From contig JAHBMJ010001839.1 of NCBI GenBank assembly GCA_018398765.1, forward strand, positions 1 to 25,568: 25,568 nucleotides of DNA, given 5' to 3'. This DNA is from Chromera velia (Eukaryota > Sar > Chromeraceae). The stretch's first letter is position 1. Every line of letters begins with the position of its first letter. Positions 10,841 through 16,952 of this stretch are shown one piece after another. A program made the position numbers and the translations under genes. Below the pieces are notes generated by a model. That model did no database searches and had not been told where the DNA came from. It saw only the letters and a list, made by a program, of their open reading frames with translations.

Positions 10841-13168
10841 TTTTTCTTTCTTTCTTTCTTTCTTTCTTTTTTTCTTTCTTTCTTTCTTTCTTTTTTTCTT
10901 TCTTTCTTAAGTATTGCTTTTTCCTTTTTTTGATTGGTTGCATTGCTCAACGACTCGCCGGGCTTCCTCTCATTCCGAGGGCTTCTTTCAAGTGGGCAGC
11001 CGCCCCTTGAGGACCTTTTTCGTCCATTTCGCCTGCCACGGCATGGAAACAGAATTGCGGATGAAATGTAATTGACCCAATTAAAATTCTTACTTAATGG
11101 ACTGTACCAAGCTCACATTGAATGCTTCAAATACTCTCGTCTCCTTTCATTCTACCGAACGAAATCTTCTTCTCTCTTCCTCTGGATCAATCAATCGATC
11201 AATCGATCAATCGATCGATGCATCTACCTCCCTCCCTCCCTCCCTTCCTCCCTCAATTTAGACGTCTGTCCGTCTGTGAATCCGTGCAGGGCCCGATTTT
11301 GTCTCTGGCCGGGAACCCGGATCGCTTGGTCAGTCCTTTCTTCCGCCTTTTTCTCGGCGTCTCTCTTCTCTCTTCATCTCGCTCCGGCCGGTGCTTCTCC
11401 TCTGTCTACTTATCTGTCTGCCAGTCAGCGAGAAATCGCCGCTCTCGAGAGGAGAGCATCGATAGCGGAGGCCTTTCCAGTGTGCATTGTGCATGCCCAT
11501 ACTTTGGCTGCGTGCAGGAGTAGCATGAAGCGGTCACTGCTGATGATCAGAATCTCAAACGCCAAAGCCATCAGCGAAATTTCCGACCACACACTCCTCA
11601 CCGAGGCACTCACCTTCTCCGCGAAGGTCCTTCTCTGTCTCTGCCTAGTGCTGCTGTTGAGTCTGTCCACGGTGATGGTGGGTGAGACAGACGAGCGTCA
11701 CACCAACCGCAGGCCGGCAGAAATCGAGAACGCCCCTTCTGGATTCGGCCTCGAGGGGTACGGGGACCTGGAGGCATTCGGTTTGGCCGCCGCGGTCAAA
11801 TCGTTAATCGTGTATGTGGCTGTCGAGATTCTCTTCGCGCTCTCCGTCAGCCCTGCCCTCTCAGCCATCTGGGCACCTAAGAATACCTGTGGGCGGGTGA
11901 GTCCAGAGAGTCTGATTGCCAAGGGGAGAGCAAGAGGGGGGGGGAATGGGGGCAGCGGCCCCGGACAGAAGGAGAATGCAAAGGCGGGGACTGAGAAGGA
12001 AGAGAAAGGAGAAACGGGAAGGAGACGATCGTCTCTGATGGCAACTGCGGAATTTGGAGGCAGACGCGTGTCTGTCCTTGCAGAGCCTCCAGAGGGACAG
12101 AAGGAAGTTCAGTACTTTCATTTTGGAGGTGCGGGACTCTCTCCAGACATGCGGAGGGTACAGGTCCCTAGGTGGTTGAGTGCGAGAGTGTACATCACTC
12201 TAAGGAAGCAGGAGGTGCTCGCGCAGCGTTGTCTTTTGGGACTTTGTGTGGTTTTTTTCTTCCTTCTGATTATGCTGTTCCTAGTCATCGGTTTTTCCGG
12301 TGACAGCTTCCCACTTCGACACAAACAATTCGTCCTAAGGGAGTACCTGGTATCCAACCTCCTCATGTGCTCCTTCTCCGTCGGCTTTCCGGTTCTCTGG
12401 GGCTTCCTTCAGTCCGTAGTCGTATGGTCAGTCAGTCATCCAGCCAGCTACTTAAGGCGGTCAGTGAGGATCAAACCCCTCCTTTCTTCTCGCTTCTTGT
12501 TGTTTTTTTATTGTGTTTGCAGACTCTGTCTGCAATGTGCATGTCGATTTCTTTCGAGACTGCCTGCCAGTAATGAAAGCTTTTGACAATGACGATGTTG
12601 AGTGGTCACTCACTCATTCACTCACCTCACTGACTGCATGCCTCAATTGAATCTGCTTGCCTCAGGATGAGCTGCCGGGTCGGGTTCGTGGACAGAGTGA
12701 TCAACGCGTTTCCCTCGATGGTGATGTTCCCGGAATTGACCCGGTCAAGGTGCGTGCATGGGTGGCTGCGTGGGTGCATTGGCTGTCTGTCTCTTTGCAT
12801 GGGTGCATGTCTGCTTTTTGTCTGTCTGTCTGCGGGTCTCTCTGTCTGTTTGGTAGTTTAGTTGGTTGGTGTGTATATGAATGGCAATGCATGAAACAGG
12901 TGTATTCTTCTATTTGATTTTTTACGTTCCTCTGGTCCTTGTAACCGCATCTCTTCTCTTTCGGTTTTTCTGCCTGTTTGAGCGTCGATGTACAGCCCAG
13001 AAGGTCGATCTGCTGCCGTACATGGATGCGGTGTTGTTCTTTTGTTGTTGGTCTCTCTGCATGAATACTTGCAGGCACGTGAGTCCAGGCAGCGACGTGG
13101 TGAAGAATCTGGATGGGGCACCGACTGCCGACTGGCTCGTTCCATTTCCCCGTCCGTCTGAGGTCTGA
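1..13168 (+). CDS. Large multi-exon gene, 5' partial: EGF/sushi/GAIN-GPS multi-pass membrane protein
   Basis: I assemble 21 exons: 1-27, 724-846, 1206-1331, 1662-1784, 2221-2343, 2688-2912, 3308-3436, 3711-3727, 4093-4221, 4624-4752, 5158-5386, 5533-5688, 5965-6573, 6874-6977, 7326-7424, 7804-7856, 8223-8519, 8886-10592, 11518-12426, 12666-12749 and 13075-13168. Every junction is GT-AG, every phase matches, and the total is an exact multiple of three ending in TGA. Domain order is EGF x4, sushi, EGF, GAIN-like region, GPS, TM1, a long acidic Ser-rich region, then about four TMs. The order suggests a cell-surface receptor or polycystin-1/REJ-like protein with a large ectodomain; this is inferred from architecture. 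No PLAT domain is evident after TM1 and the membrane region is too short for eleven helices, so it is not a standard polycystin-1. It is not a standard adhesion GPCR either, because about 670 residues separate TM1 from TM2. The least certain junction is 10592/11518. Confidence 0.72.
28..723 (+). other. Intron with a GATA microsatellite
   Basis: The intron runs from GTGAGT at 28 to a TGTGCAG acceptor ending at 723. A GATA/GACA tetranucleotide run lies at 40-67. The rest is pyrimidine-rich with many CTGT and CCTT words. The overlapping frames at 353-752 have no recognisable domain and look like composition artefacts. Confidence 0.65.
724..846 (+). CDS. EGF-like domain exon 1 (calcium-binding type)
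   Basis: This 123-nt phase 1-1 exon encodes Asp-Val-Asn-Glu-Cys at its start, the calcium-binding EGF signature, then six cysteines with the usual C-x-C pair and a Gly-Trp-x-Gly-Asp-Gly loop before the last Cys. It contains several Asn-x-Ser/Thr sites, as expected for an extracellular domain. The acceptor is at 721-723 and the donor GTGAGT at 847. Confidence 0.85.
1206..1331 (+). CDS. EGF-like domain exon 2
   Basis: This 126-nt phase 1-1 exon follows CGCAG at 1201-1205 and ends at donor GTAAGC (1332). It reads Glu-Asn-Glu-Cys at the start, then a six-cysteine EGF pattern with Gly-Phe-Ser-Gly-Asp-Gly near the end. It differs from the other EGF exons by one extra codon before the last cysteine. 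Confidence 0.85.
1662..1784 (+). CDS. EGF-like domain exon 3
   Basis: This 123-nt phase 1-1 exon starts Asp-Glu-Asp-Glu-Cys and is very close in sequence to the exon at 724-846, with the same Ser-Leu-Asn-Thr-His motif and the same Gly-Trp-Thr-Gly-Asp-Gly loop. A recent exon duplication is likely. The donor is GTCAGT at 1785, with an uncommon C at +3. Confidence 0.85.
2221..2343 (+). CDS. EGF-like domain exon 4
   Basis: This 123-nt phase 1-1 exon follows a TG-rich tract ending in CAG at 2220. It encodes Asn-Ala-Asp-Glu-Cys and again Ser-Leu-Asn-Thr-His-Asp-Cys. The calcium-binding loop is kept, but the last loop reads Gly-His-Ser-Gly-Ser-Gly, so it has diverged more than its neighbours. The donor GTAGGT is at 2344. 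Confidence 0.84.
2451..2526 (+). repeat. Compound (TA)n(TG)n microsatellite in an intron
   Basis: Three copies of a short CGCATATATAC-type unit run into alternating TA and then TG. The tract sits between the fourth EGF exon and the sushi exon. Alternating purine-pyrimidine DNA of this kind is slippage-prone. Confidence 0.95.
2688..2912 (+). CDS. Sushi/CCP domain exon
   Basis: This 225-nt phase 1-1 exon encodes four cysteines in sushi order. The first lies near the start; then come Tyr-Ser-Cys-Pro with Phe-Gly-Tyr, Phe-Thr-Cys, and the closing Trp-x-Gly-x-Pro-Pro-x-Cys-Gly. This is the complement control protein fold used for extracellular ligand or carbohydrate contacts. It interrupts the EGF series, and its symmetric phases let it be inserted without breaking the frame. 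Confidence 0.82.
2913..3307 (+). other. Intron, no internal gene seen
   Basis: The donor is GTTAGT and the acceptor TGTGCAG ends at 3307. The first part is rich in CTTC/TTCC tracts and the second is A-rich and mixed. I see no extra exon or RNA gene. Confidence 0.6.
3308..3436 (+). CDS. EGF-like domain exon 5
   Basis: This 129-nt phase 1-1 exon encodes Asp-Val-Asp-Glu-Cys, then the six-Cys EGF pattern with Gly-Tyr-x-Gly-Asp-Gly. It is the last EGF module before the region leading to the GAIN domain. The donor GTGAGT is at 3437. Confidence 0.84.
3711..3727 (+). CDS. 17-nt micro-exon joining the EGF series to the stalk
   Basis: After CCTTGCAG ending at 3710, 17 bases encode Leu-Thr-Gly-Gly-Pro-Val when joined to the previous exon. 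A GTCAGT donor follows at 3728. Reading on without splicing hits TGA after six more codons. This exon changes the phase from 1 to 0, which the next exon needs. It is supported by phase logic only. Confidence 0.5.
4093..4221 (+). CDS. Stalk exon, start of the GAIN-like region
   Basis: This 129-nt phase 0 exon follows CTCCTGCAG and ends at donor GTCGGT. It encodes a short Cys-containing start and then a helix-like stretch rich in Gln, Glu and Ala. No family is obvious alone; placed before the GPS it fits the helical N-terminal part of a GAIN domain. Confidence 0.62.
4624..4752 (+). CDS. GAIN-like region exon (helical)
   Basis: This 129-nt phase 0 exon after GATGCAG encodes an amphipathic helical sequence with one Cys (Lys-Val-Cys-Leu) and an Ala/Glu-rich second half ending Ser-Asn-Leu-Leu. 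The donor is GTATGT. It has the same length as the preceding exon, which may be chance. The GAIN assignment is inferred from position. Confidence 0.62.
5158..5386 (+). CDS. GAIN-like region exon with Gly/Ser linker
   Basis: This 229-nt exon (phase 0 to 1) follows CATGCAG at 5155-5157. Its first half is a Gly-Gly-Gly/Ser-rich linker, and the second half returns to helical sequence ending in a Thr-Ala-Val-Asp-Asn type stretch. The linker is unusual inside a folded domain and may separate two subdomains. The donor GTGAGT is at 5387. Confidence 0.68.
5533..5688 (+). CDS. GAIN-like region exon (beta-rich)
   Basis: This 156-nt phase 1-1 exon after CTCTGCAG encodes Asn-Leu-Ala-Ala-Ala-Val, then strands ending Leu-Ser-Ile-Ala-Val. 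That arrangement is typical of the stretch preceding the beta subdomain of GAIN domains in polycystins and adhesion receptors. The donor is GTCAGT at 5689. Confidence 0.68.
5965..6573 (+). CDS. GAIN-like region exon carrying the first half of the GPS motif
   Basis: This 609-nt phase 1-1 exon follows CCTGCAG. It encodes a strand ending Arg-Ile-Ser-Leu-Pro, a charged insert rich in Glu and Arg (about 6250-6390), then beta-type sequence and the start of the GPS: Glu-Cys at 6531-6533 and Gln-Trp at 6561-6563, followed by Thr-Asn-Thr-Gly. The second half of the GPS is on the next exon. The charged insert is a probable disordered loop. The donor GTAGGT is at 6574. Confidence 0.78.
6874..6977 (+). 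CDS. GPS motif exon, second half, cleavage triplet missing
   Basis: This 104-nt exon (phase 1 to 0) after GTGCAG starts Gly-Cys, the usual residues after the GPS Trp. It then has Cys-Thr-Cys at 6927-6935, the C-x-C pair. The residues that should be His-Leu-Ser/Thr after C-x-C-x are Ile-Arg-Ala (6939-6947). The disulfide scaffold of the GPS is therefore kept, while autoproteolysis is predicted to be lost. The donor is GTCGGT. Confidence 0.78.
7326..7424 (+). CDS. Post-GPS linker and start of TM1
   Basis: This 99-nt phase 0 exon follows TTGCAG at 7325. It encodes a Pro-containing linker and then Phe-Tyr-Phe-Leu-Leu-Gln, which begins the first membrane helix. The donor is GTGCGT. About 35 residues lie between the GPS and TM1, similar to GAIN-GPS receptors. 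Confidence 0.7.
7804..7856 (+). CDS. TM1 exon
   Basis: This 53-nt exon (phase 0 to 2) encodes a fully hydrophobic stretch, Val-Ala-Val-Ala-Ser through Leu-Ile-Ile. With the end of the previous exon it forms one helix of about 24 residues. The donor GTCAGC at 7857 is weak but phase-consistent. Confidence 0.65.
8223..8519 (+). CDS. Cytoplasmic tail exon, Arg/Lys-rich
   Basis: This 297-nt phase 2-2 exon after GTGTCCAG encodes a polar sequence with a Cys-Asp-Cys-Arg-Arg-Arg cluster and clusters of Lys and Arg, fitting a cytoplasmic segment right after TM1 (positive-inside rule). A second frame is also open over most of this exon, but only the phase 2 frame joins both neighbours. The donor is GTGAGT at 8520. 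Confidence 0.65.
8886..10592 (+). CDS. Long loop exon, acidic and Ser-rich
   Basis: This 1707-nt exon after GCTTGCAG (8885) encodes about 569 residues. It begins with a conserved-looking Tyr-Leu-Asn-Pro-Arg-Arg segment, then a Cys-rich basic patch, a coiled-coil-like Arg/Glu region (about 9090-9330), Ser/Asp repeats (9360-9420), and a long Glu/Asp block (10015-10200) with a short poly-Gln (10237-10257). It is probably disordered and cytoplasmic between TM1 and TM2. The 3' end is chosen at 10592 (GTGGAG, weak) because it is phase 2 and precedes the CTTT repeat. Confidence 0.6.
10593..11517 (+). other. Long intron, possibly with one small unresolved exon
   Basis: Besides the CTTT tract it contains an ATCA/ATCG run (11186-11220) and a CCCT run (11229-11256). 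A 39-nt candidate exon at 11290-11328 (GTGCAG before, GTCAGT after) could be included without changing the frame. Another acceptor at 11425 would also extend the next exon in frame. I could not choose between these. Confidence 0.45.
10705..10908 (+). repeat. (CTTT)n microsatellite with regular T7 interruptions
   Basis: About 204 bases of CTTT are broken by runs of seven T at 10735, 10767, 10803, 10839, 10867 and 10891. The tract is in the intron between 10592 and 11518. The apparent Ser-Phe-Phe-Leu coding on + and Lys/Arg coding on - are artefacts of the repeat. Confidence 0.96.
11518..12426 (+). CDS. Multi-pass membrane exon (TM2 to TM5)
   Basis: This 909-nt phase 2-2 exon follows GTGCAG at 11517. 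It encodes four strongly hydrophobic helices: about 11610-11685, 11785-11870, 12220-12300 and 12335-12426. The loop after the second is Gly-rich then basic (about 11925-12030). The two pairs of helices with an intervening soluble loop are polycystin-1-like in layout; I see no ion-channel pore signature. The donor is GTCAGT, and Trp is split across the intron. Confidence 0.72.
12666..12749 (+). CDS. C-terminal exon, penultimate
   Basis: This 84-nt phase 2-2 exon follows GCCTCAG and ends at donor GTGCGT. It encodes a moderately hydrophobic segment ending Val-Met-Phe-Pro-Glu-Leu and then basic residues; it could be a re-entrant or short final helix. It completes the split Trp codon from the previous exon. 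Confidence 0.65.
12750..13074 (+). other. Last intron, no internal gene seen
   Basis: The donor is GTGCGT and the acceptor CTTGCAG ends at 13074. It holds CTGT/GTCT runs in its first half and a T-rich second half. Confidence 0.6.
13075..13168 (+). CDS. Last coding exon with stop
   Basis: This 94-nt exon encodes a polar C-terminus ending Pro-Ser-Glu-Val followed by TGA at 13166-13168. No coiled coil of the polycystin type follows. The 3' UTR must lie in the G-rich repeats that come next; no clear polyadenylation signal was recognised. Confidence 0.7.
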
Positions 13169-13187
13169 CGGGGCCCTGCAGTGAGAG

Positions 13188-13330
13188 GAGGGAGGGAATT
13201 TTGTTTGGAATTCTTACGGAGAGACCAAAAAGGGGGGAGGGAATTGTATAAGGAATTTTCACGCAGAGAAAAAAAGGGGGGGAGGGAACTTTATTCGGAA
13301 TTCTTACGGAGACAAAAAAGGGGGGAGGGA
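13188..13330 (+). repeat. Tandem 43-45 bp repeat with G runs, 3+ copies
   Basis: Units share an A-run, a run of 6-7 G followed by AGGG, and a GGAATT...GGAATTCTTACGGAG-type body. The AGGG ends fall at 13197, 13241, 13286 and 13329. The array begins 20 bases after the stop codon, so it is probably in the 3' UTR or just past it. Confidence 0.88.
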
Positions 13331-13780
13331 GAGAATCGGAGGGGAAAGCTGGAGACTCGGGGGGGGGGGGGCAGAAGGAGAAAAACTTTTGTGCTTTTCG
13401 TGAGGGGGTGGAGGGGGCGGGAGAGCGTACAAGAGTCCCAAGACGGGTGTATGGGTGGATGGAGGGAAAAGAGAAGCATCAATTTGGTCCCCTAGCTGGA
13501 CAGTCACGGAGCCAAAAAGGGGATCCCTGATGGGTCGCTCGAGTGAGCGAGGGGTACTCAGGTCCTTCCAGATTTGTGAAATCAATTTTGAGAAAGAGGG
13601 GGACCGACATTTGTTCATACCCTGATGGGCGATCTGTCGATCCATTTATGAAAATCAGTTTGAGACTCGAATCATTTGTTCGGTCGGAGTTCAAGCGAGG
13701 CATGAGGGACGGGGAATGTGTTGAGGGAGGGGAACTTGTATATCAAGCGATGTTCAACGGGAACTGAGCATCTCTTTGTA
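13331..13780 (+). other. Gene 3' flank, G-rich then mixed, no gene seen
   Basis: A run of about 13 G lies at 13359-13371 and more GGGG words follow to 13445. Beyond that the sequence is mixed with no open frame that looks real. Confidence 0.55.
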
Positions 13781-13871
13781 TATTTTCTCCAGCGCACCCG
13801 GGTCCTCCCTGTAGACAGACAATCGATATTTTCTCCAGCGCACCCGGGTCCTCCCTGTAGACAACAATCGT
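13781..13871 (+). repeat. 46-bp tandem duplication
   Basis: Two near-identical copies start at 13781 and 13827; the second differs by a small deletion near its end. The shared core includes CGCACCCGGGTCCTCCC. A further 14-bp repeat (TTCGCTCCGCAACC) occurs at 13924 and 13960. Confidence 0.92.
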
Positions 13872-14149
13872 TTCTGCAATGCAGAAAATGTATGCTTGCC
13901 TAAAATACAGCGCTACTCAGCTGTTCGCTCCGCAACCGCCCATTCATCATTCGCTCATATTCGCTCCGCAACCAGATTTTTCGACAGCGACGTCGACATG
14001 ATTCCTCGCTTCAACGTCAAGCCCTCGAAGACTTTCCCAAACTTTTTTTCGAAAGGTTCATCGCTCTGTGTGTGCGGACACAACCGGCGGAGAGCCTGGT
14101 GACCCTAGTTAACGGCCTAGGCCAATTTTGTGGGGCGAAGGCCTGTGTG

Positions 14150-15005
14150 AAGACCTAGAAAACGGCACAACAAATACATGCTGTGCAGATCGAAAGAAGA
14201 ACAAATCGTTCACGTAATTCAAATTGGCTTAAAGCTAGGCTAAAAGACGCGCGCTTGTCTGGGCGCTTGTATTGCTTAACATTAATCATTTATATATCAA
14301 AATGACTAGCATTTTTATATATATAGAAAAACTTAACTAGAAACTTGAATATAAATTGTCTTTCATTTTTTAAAACGGTAATAAAATCTGGTTAAAAACT
14401 ATAAATACCTTTAAAGTAGCATTAAAAAGAAAAAAAAACTAGTTTCCCGCAATCTAGCTTACAATTTTCTTTCAACGTTAAACAACAGTCAACAAGAGTT
14501 GTAAAACTGTTAAAACATACGTTTTACAACCCCAAAACAATTTAATCACAAATCACTGGCATCATCATCATTATCATAATATCATCATCATCATCATCAT
14601 TTACCCACAAAAATTCAATGTTTTAAATTGATAGAAAGAGAAAAGATGCAAGTTGTTGGTTTAGTAGCTTTAGTAGTAACTTTAGTTTAAGACAATTAGT
14701 TTTTTTTTTCAAAATTATTCTTATGCAGCTAGTCATACATTCTCTATATGGCTAGTAGATACATGGTGACACTGCTTTACCTAAAGCACTAGTTATGATT
14801 ATAAATATCACTACTAGTATTATACTAGCTAATATAGCACTTGAGAATGTGTATTTATATTAATTAAACAGTCATTATAGTAAGTAACAATTGAATCAAA
14901 ATATGTAAAAAATGTTTAAGTTTAATTCTATCCAACGATAAATTAGTATACGTAGCTATAAACTCAAGTTTCTCTAGCTAGAAGTTTCCAACACACGCTT
15001 CAGCA
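14150..15005. other. AT-rich island of different composition
   Basis: Composition changes sharply from the G-rich flank to AT-rich DNA with many CTAG and TAGCTA words, an ATC trinucleotide run (about 14563-14601) and a T10 run at 14700. No intact coding frame is seen. A perfect 10-bp palindrome GGCCTAGGCC at 14114-14123 lies just before it. The neighbouring decayed LINE fragment suggests this is inserted, non-native sequence. Confidence 0.6.
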
Positions 15006-15245
15006 TTAGAAACAACACTTTATTTTTTGAAAGTTGAAACTATAGTCATTCACTTCCCAATCTACAGCTAGCTGCAATCTGGTTATGTCATGATTGAGGT
15101 GATCCTGTAGGTCATCGTTATACCAGCAATGCTGCAGCATTGATTTTGTATCGCTGTACACAGTGGCTGCTGGGCCTGCTACTTTGGTAAGCAACCAGGC
15201 AGGCAAAAACGTCTTCACAGCATCATTCTCTCTCCCTTCCCCCAA
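15006..15245 (-). pseudogene. Decayed non-LTR (LINE) reverse transcriptase fragment
   Basis: A 79-codon minus-strand frame matches the RT palm C-D-E region of CR1/Jockey-type LINEs. It has a Tyr-Ser-Asp-Thr-Lys block in place of Tyr-Ala-Asp-Asp-Thr-Lys (near 15150), then a spaced Leu-Gln/Asp-Ile...Leu, a Trp, and Phe-Asn-x-x-Lys-x-Lys-Cys (near 15010-15045). One catalytic Asp is missing, and the frame stops soon after the Lys-Cys. The upstream fingers and palm and the downstream domain are absent or unreadable. The style is that of animal LINEs; this is recognised by pattern, not by search. Confidence 0.5.
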
Positions 15246-15777
15246 ACTGCAGCCGAAGTTCCTGAAGAGCCAACAGAAGCCCTGGCTGTTTTACAAGGCG
15301 CTCTGACAGGAGACCATGGAATCGAGACAAAGGAGCACCAGCAGAAGGGTTTGTTCGTGCGTTCCTCACTGCCTCCACCACCGGCTGAGGCCACACAGCC
15401 CCCTTCTTAAGGAGGACCTTTACAGCATGACTGACAGACTCAACGGGGAGACACAGGATAGCAGCCTCCATAGGAGATACCGTCAGAGACATGTACTCCT
15501 CGTAGACGCCCTCTCCTTCCACGATCCCTTCCTCATTTGGGTCTGCCCCCTTGCTTAAAAGATAGGGCCACAGAGAGAGCGTCTCGGCTTTCCGACAGAC
15601 TTCAACAATCAGCTTTCCGACAGGAACTCGGCGCTTATTCGTTGGCCCGAGCAGGGTGCCCTTGATAGGCGCCCCGCTCTCTATCAGGGTCTGGACGAGG
15701 CGTGTGCGCCCCTTCCTGATTGCTGAGGGCAGAGCAGTGTGCTGCTTATTGACGGGGAGGCTGAAGTCGACACCGGC
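15223..15777 (-). CDS. Ankyrin-repeat protein, 3' exon
   Basis: On the minus strand the exon starts after TTGCAG (plus 15778-15780) and runs to a TGA at 15223, about 184 codons. It contains an ankyrin repeat (Thr-Ala-Leu...Ala-Ile-Arg-Lys-Gly...Leu-Val...Leu-Ile-x-x-Gly-Ala), then a more divergent repeat with Leu-Leu-Ser-Lys-Gly-Ala-Asp-Pro-Asn, and a third with Val-Leu-Leu-Lys-Lys-Gly-Ala. Ankyrin repeats bind proteins; the partner is unknown. Upstream exons are not identified with confidence. The end overlaps the LINE fragment by 23 bases, so the natural C-terminus may have been cut by that insertion. Confidence 0.68.
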   Translation of the reverse strand, partial: AGVDFSLPVNKQHTALPSAIRKGRTRLVQTLIESGAPIKGTLLGPTNKRRVPVGKLIVEVCRKAETLSLWPYLLSKGADPNEEGIVEGEGVYEEYMSLTVSPMEAAILCLPVESVSHAVKVLLKKGAVWPQPVVEAVRNARTNPSAGAPLSRFHGLLSERLVKQPGLLLALQELRLQFGGRERE

Positions 15778-16076
15778 CTGCAAACAAACAGACCAGATGA
15801 CTTCTTTTTTCTTGGTTCTTTCCTTTTCTTTTTGAGTTAAAAATAAACTAACACTAAAACAGACAGACAAACAGACAAACATGTGGAGACAATCTCAAGC
15901 AGGTTGCAGGAAGAGTTTTTTTTTAATGGTGACATTCGTGTTTTCATGACTTATGGGTGCATCACCACATCCTTGAATGCGGATTGAAACGTACCTACTA
16001 GATGAATGCGGATGAGGCAGGCAGAACTACTGTATGGGGAGAGGCAGGGAGGACAGGAGAATAAGAGGCATGAAAT
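15778..16076. other. Intron or intergenic, no gene seen
   Basis: The minus-strand polypyrimidine tract and AG upstream of the ankyrin exon are here (about 15778-15840). The rest has no recognisable feature. Confidence 0.5.
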
Positions 16077-16440
16077 GGAGGGGCAAAAGGGGGGGATGAG
16101 AGCGTACCGCCGACCCAGCAAAAAAAGTCATGCAATCATGAGTGTCACCACAGAAAGACGATCAATCAATCAAGGCCGGAGGAAGGATGGAGGAAGGATT
16201 TCAAAGGAAAAACTTGAGAAGAATAGACTGTCAAACGGACGGAAGGAAGCGTAGAGACGGAGCAGAAGGGATGAATGAATGAGTTGAAGTGAATCCACTC
16301 TCACTATACTCCTACTGAGCGCGGCTGGATGACTGACTTTCCGTGGTCCAATGGCTTCTCCTCAGCTTCTCTGCTGCTTCCCCGTCGCCTGATTTTTCCT
16401 CTCCTTCTTCACCCTCCACTAAATGACTTCTTAAAACACC
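16077..16440 (-). pseudogene. Decayed copy of ankyrin-exon 3' end plus flank (copy C)
   Basis: Positions 16077-16250 match 17305-17510 in order (GGGGCAAAAGGGGGG, ATCAATCAAGGC, AAGGATGGAGGA blocks). Positions 16320-16440 on the minus strand match the end of the 17.6 kb ankyrin fragment (Glu-Lys-Pro...Ser-Val-Ile). The frame is broken. It also shares about 110 bp with 16690-16800. Confidence 0.6.
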
Positions 16441-16689
16441 TGCATGCATCAAATCAAGTAGGGTGGGAACATCCAATCATGAAGGAAGAGACATCTCAAA
16501 AACACGCGGGGGAATAGGATACTAGTCCGACCTTCTGATGCATTGAGGCCGCACTTCGACATGATCTAAAAACGTACGACAAACGCACGTCATTCCATTT
16601 TTTCGTGCTTAAATTGCTGTGTGGGTGCTTTGAAAGAGTCTTTCCTCTCGTTTCTATGCAAATCGTCTCTCTGAATGAATGTTGCACTG
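16441..16689. other. No gene seen
   Basis: This is mixed sequence between two duplicated blocks. Frames on both strands lack a recognisable domain. Confidence 0.45.
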
Positions 16690-16800
16690 ACTTCCCGGAG
16701 GACGGAGCAAAAGGGATGAATGCATTGCCATGCTGTAGTCTTTTTGAGCGCGGTTGGATGACCGACTTTCCGTGGTCCCATGGCTTCTCCTGTAGGTCTC
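16690..16800 (-). pseudogene. Decayed duplicate block (copy D)
   Basis: It matches 16260-16355 with matching landmarks: GACGGAGCA-AAGGGATGAATG, GAGCGCGG-TGGATGAC and GACTTTCCGTGGTCC-ATGGCTTCTCCT. It carries the same minus-strand remnant of the ankyrin exon end, without an intact frame. Confidence 0.6.
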
Positions 16801-16819
16801 CAAGTGGATGCATAGCCAG

Positions 16820-16952
16820 ACTTTCATTACAGAAATGGATATGCTGTAAGTAAGGATGTAACGAGAGGAGCCCCCGCACCCCGTGCCGCTGTGAGGCTTT
16901 CGTCGCAGAAATAGACCAGCCGCAAGGACCCAACAAGAGGAACCCCCCCACC
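16820..16952 (-). repeat. Imperfect direct repeat, about 75-bp period
   Basis: Two units (about 16820-16881 and 16896-16952) share CTTTC-T-GCAGAAAT and AAGAGGA-CCCCC-CACC words. On the minus strand both encode a similar Phe-Cys-x-Glu-Ser-Leu-like stretch in different frames. It may derive from the coding repeats of the ankyrin family; the origin is unproven. Confidence 0.5.

Noticed and set aside
10549-10950. Lys/Arg/Glu-rich minus-strand frames and Ser-Phe-Phe-Leu plus-strand frames
   Set aside because: They are translations of the CTTT microsatellite.
13188-13330. CRISPR-like array
   Set aside because: Units are direct tandem repeats without unique spacers, and the context is eukaryotic.
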